From positions 62,001-126,000 of the forward strand of contig NZ_FMYF01000001.1 in the NCBI RefSeq assembly GCF_900092135.1: a stretch of DNA of 64,000 nt, given 5' to 3'. The translations under genes were made by a program, and so were the position numbers. How positions within the stretch are numbered: position 1 is the first letter of the stretch; each line of letters begins with the position of its first letter. Below are positions 62,759 to 64,000 of the stretch, in pieces. Origin of the DNA: Raineyella antarctica (GTDB lineage Bacteria; Actinomycetota; Actinomycetes; Propionibacteriales; Propionibacteriaceae). The notes beneath the pieces were generated by a model that made no database searches, was not told the DNA's origin, and saw only the letters and a list, made by a program, of their open reading frames with translations.

Positions 62759-63858
62759 TGAGCCAGGAGCCGACCCAGAGCGACGTCATCGAGACGTCGG
62801 CCCCCAGCGCGTACGCCGCCGCCGGCGTCGACATCGAGGCGGGGGACCGTGCCGTGGAACTGATGAAGGGCTCGGTCGCGGCGACGCACCGCCCTGAGGT
62901 CCTCGGCGGGCTGGGCGGGTTCGCGGGCTTCTTCGACGCCTCGGCGCTGGCCGGCTATCGTCGCCCGGTGCTGGCCACCTCCACCGACGGCGTCGGCACC
63001 AAGGTTGCGATCGCCCAGGCGATGGACCGGCACGACACGATCGGCCAGGACCTGATCGGCATGCTCGTCGACGACCTGGTCGTCGTCGGCGCCGAGCCGC
63101 TGTTCGTCACCGACTACATCTCCTGCGGGAAGGTCGTGCCCGAGCGGATCGCCGCGATCGTCCGGGGCATCGCCAAGGGTTGTGAGATCGCCGGCGCGGC
63201 ACTGCTGGGCGGCGAGACCGCCGAGCACCCCGGCCTGCTCGCCCCCGACGAGTACGACATCGCGGGTGCCACCACCGGCGTGGTGGAGTACGACCGGATC
63301 CTCGGTGCCGACCGGGTACGACCCGGTGACGTCGCGGTCGCGATGCGCGCCTCCGGCCTGCACTCCAACGGCTACTCACTGGTCCGCCACGTGCTGCTCG
63401 AGCGGGCCGGCTGGGCCCTGGACCGCGAGGTCCCCGAGCTGGGCGGCGCACTCGGTGACGAGCTGCTCGTCCCGACCAGGATCTACGCCAAGGACTGCCT
63501 GGCCCTCGCAGACGCCACCGAGGTGCATGCGATGAGCCACATCACCGGCGGCGGACTGGCCAACAACCTCGCCCGCGTGGTGCCGCGACACCTGACCGTC
63601 CGGATCGACCGGGGCAGCTGGACCCCGCAGCCGATCTTCTCGCTGGTGCAGCAGGTCGGTGGCATCAGCCAGGCAGATATCGAGGCGACGCTGAACATGG
63701 GCGTCGGCATGATCGCCCTGATGCCGGCCGCCTCGGTGGAGGCCGCACTGGCCTCGCTGGCTCGCAGCGGCGTCGAGGCGTGGGTCTGTGGGGACGTCCG
63801 CGACGCCGGTCCCGACGATGGCGGTCGCGTCCTGATGGAGGGCCGACACGCCGGATAG
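62758..63858 (+). CDS. purM: AIR synthetase
   Basis: 366 aa. ATP-dependent ring closure of FGAM to AIR. Motifs: STDGVGTKVAIAQAM, DDLVVVGAEPLFVTDYI, GGETAEHPG and SGLHSNGYSLVRH. Translationally coupled to purF. Together with purL and purSQ it supplies steps 4 and 5 of the pathway. Confidence 0.97.
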   Translation: MSQEPTQSDVIETSAPSAYAAAGVDIEAGDRAVELMKGSVAATHRPEVLGGLGGFAGFFDASALAGYRRPVLATSTDGVGTKVAIAQAMDRHDTIGQDLIGMLVDDLVVVGAEPLFVTDYISCGKVVPERIAAIVRGIAKGCEIAGAALLGGETAEHPGLLAPDEYDIAGATTGVVEYDRILGADRVRPGDVAVAMRASGLHSNGYSLVRHVLLERAGWALDREVPELGGALGDELLVPTRIYAKDCLALADATEVHAMSHITGGGLANNLARVVPRHLTVRIDRGSWTPQPIFSLVQQVGGISQADIEATLNMGVGMIALMPAASVEAALASLARSGVEAWVCGDVRDAGPDDGGRVLMEGRHAG

Positions 63859-63899
63859 GTCGTCTGGTCGCATCGTTGAGCAGTGACCGGGGGAGGACT

Positions 63900-63927
63900 T
63901 TGATTCGTCCCCGGCCTCGGGTAGCCT
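63900..63927 (+). promoter_or_regulatory. Promoter at the window edge
   Basis: TTGATT (63900-63905), 16-bp spacer, TAGCCT (63922-63927). It points to a gene starting beyond the window. Region 63859-64000 contains no complete gene. Confidence 0.5.
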
Positions 63928-64000
63928 GTGTCTCACGACAGTTACCAGATAAATGCCGCGGCCTAGCCGCAGGCGCTACCAGATGCGAGGGGGTCGACCC

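Noticed and set aside
63953-64000. Start of a new gene at the right edge (ATG 63953 open to the end)
   Set aside because: Only 16 codons, Arg-rich, no ribosome site; the purine-rich GCGAGGGGG near the edge more likely serves a start beyond the window.

Overview
This is high-GC DNA from an actinobacterium, most likely in or near the Propionibacteriales (inference). Pointers are GTG/TTG starts, frequent leaderless-type promoters (TANNNT 6-8 nt before the start codon), a LysX fused to MprF, a class II fba near DUF3151, purA and dedA, and purine genes spread between unrelated genes. I see no phage, IS element, CRISPR array, rRNA or tRNA. Genes are closely packed and no gene-free gap exceeds 300 bases.

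Layout. 1-9.2 kb holds housekeeping and small-envelope genes: a Gln/Pro-repeat membrane protein, an AbiEi/DUF559 protein, a SpoU-type RNA methyltransferase, a GntR regulator, fba, DUF3151, an ACMSD-like amidohydrolase and a lipoprotein. 9.4-23.5 kb is a catabolic island: two paralogous IclR regulators; a P450, ferredoxin reductase and [2Fe-2S] ferredoxin; a TetR gene divergent from a catalytically degenerate alpha/beta-hydrolase; an MHS-family transporter; a Dabb protein with a 3-ketosteroid-dehydrogenase-like flavoprotein; pobA; an SDR; and an intact alpha/beta-hydrolase. Together these match, step by step, the aromatization route of cyclohexanecarboxylate: 4-hydroxylation, oxidation to the 4-oxo acid, desaturation to 4-hydroxybenzoate, then protocatechuate. 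Paired CGTTGAACG palindromes next to both iclR genes suggest one regulon.

23.7-37.4 kb carries purA, a nucleoside phosphorylase, a DedA protein, a PfkB kinase, purD, purB, a diacylglycerol-kinase-like protein, purC, a radical SAM/SPASM protein, purS, purQ and a large membrane protein. 37.5-45 kb looks like an envelope-defence block: prsW-like protease, esterase and lysX in a row, with a histidine kinase divergent from them and its probable response regulator convergent with the kinase. 45-64 kb holds an AI-2E-family transporter, an FAH-family hydrolase, pepN, a BenE-type transporter with a CRP-like site, purL, an M20 peptidase, a 1268-residue HTH/nSTAND/WD40 protein, an MFS transporter, purF and purM.

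DNA-scale signals: an apparent excess of GTACG created by otherwise rare codons, several 15-16 bp intergenic tandem repeats, and a nested-hairpin element with a diverged second copy.
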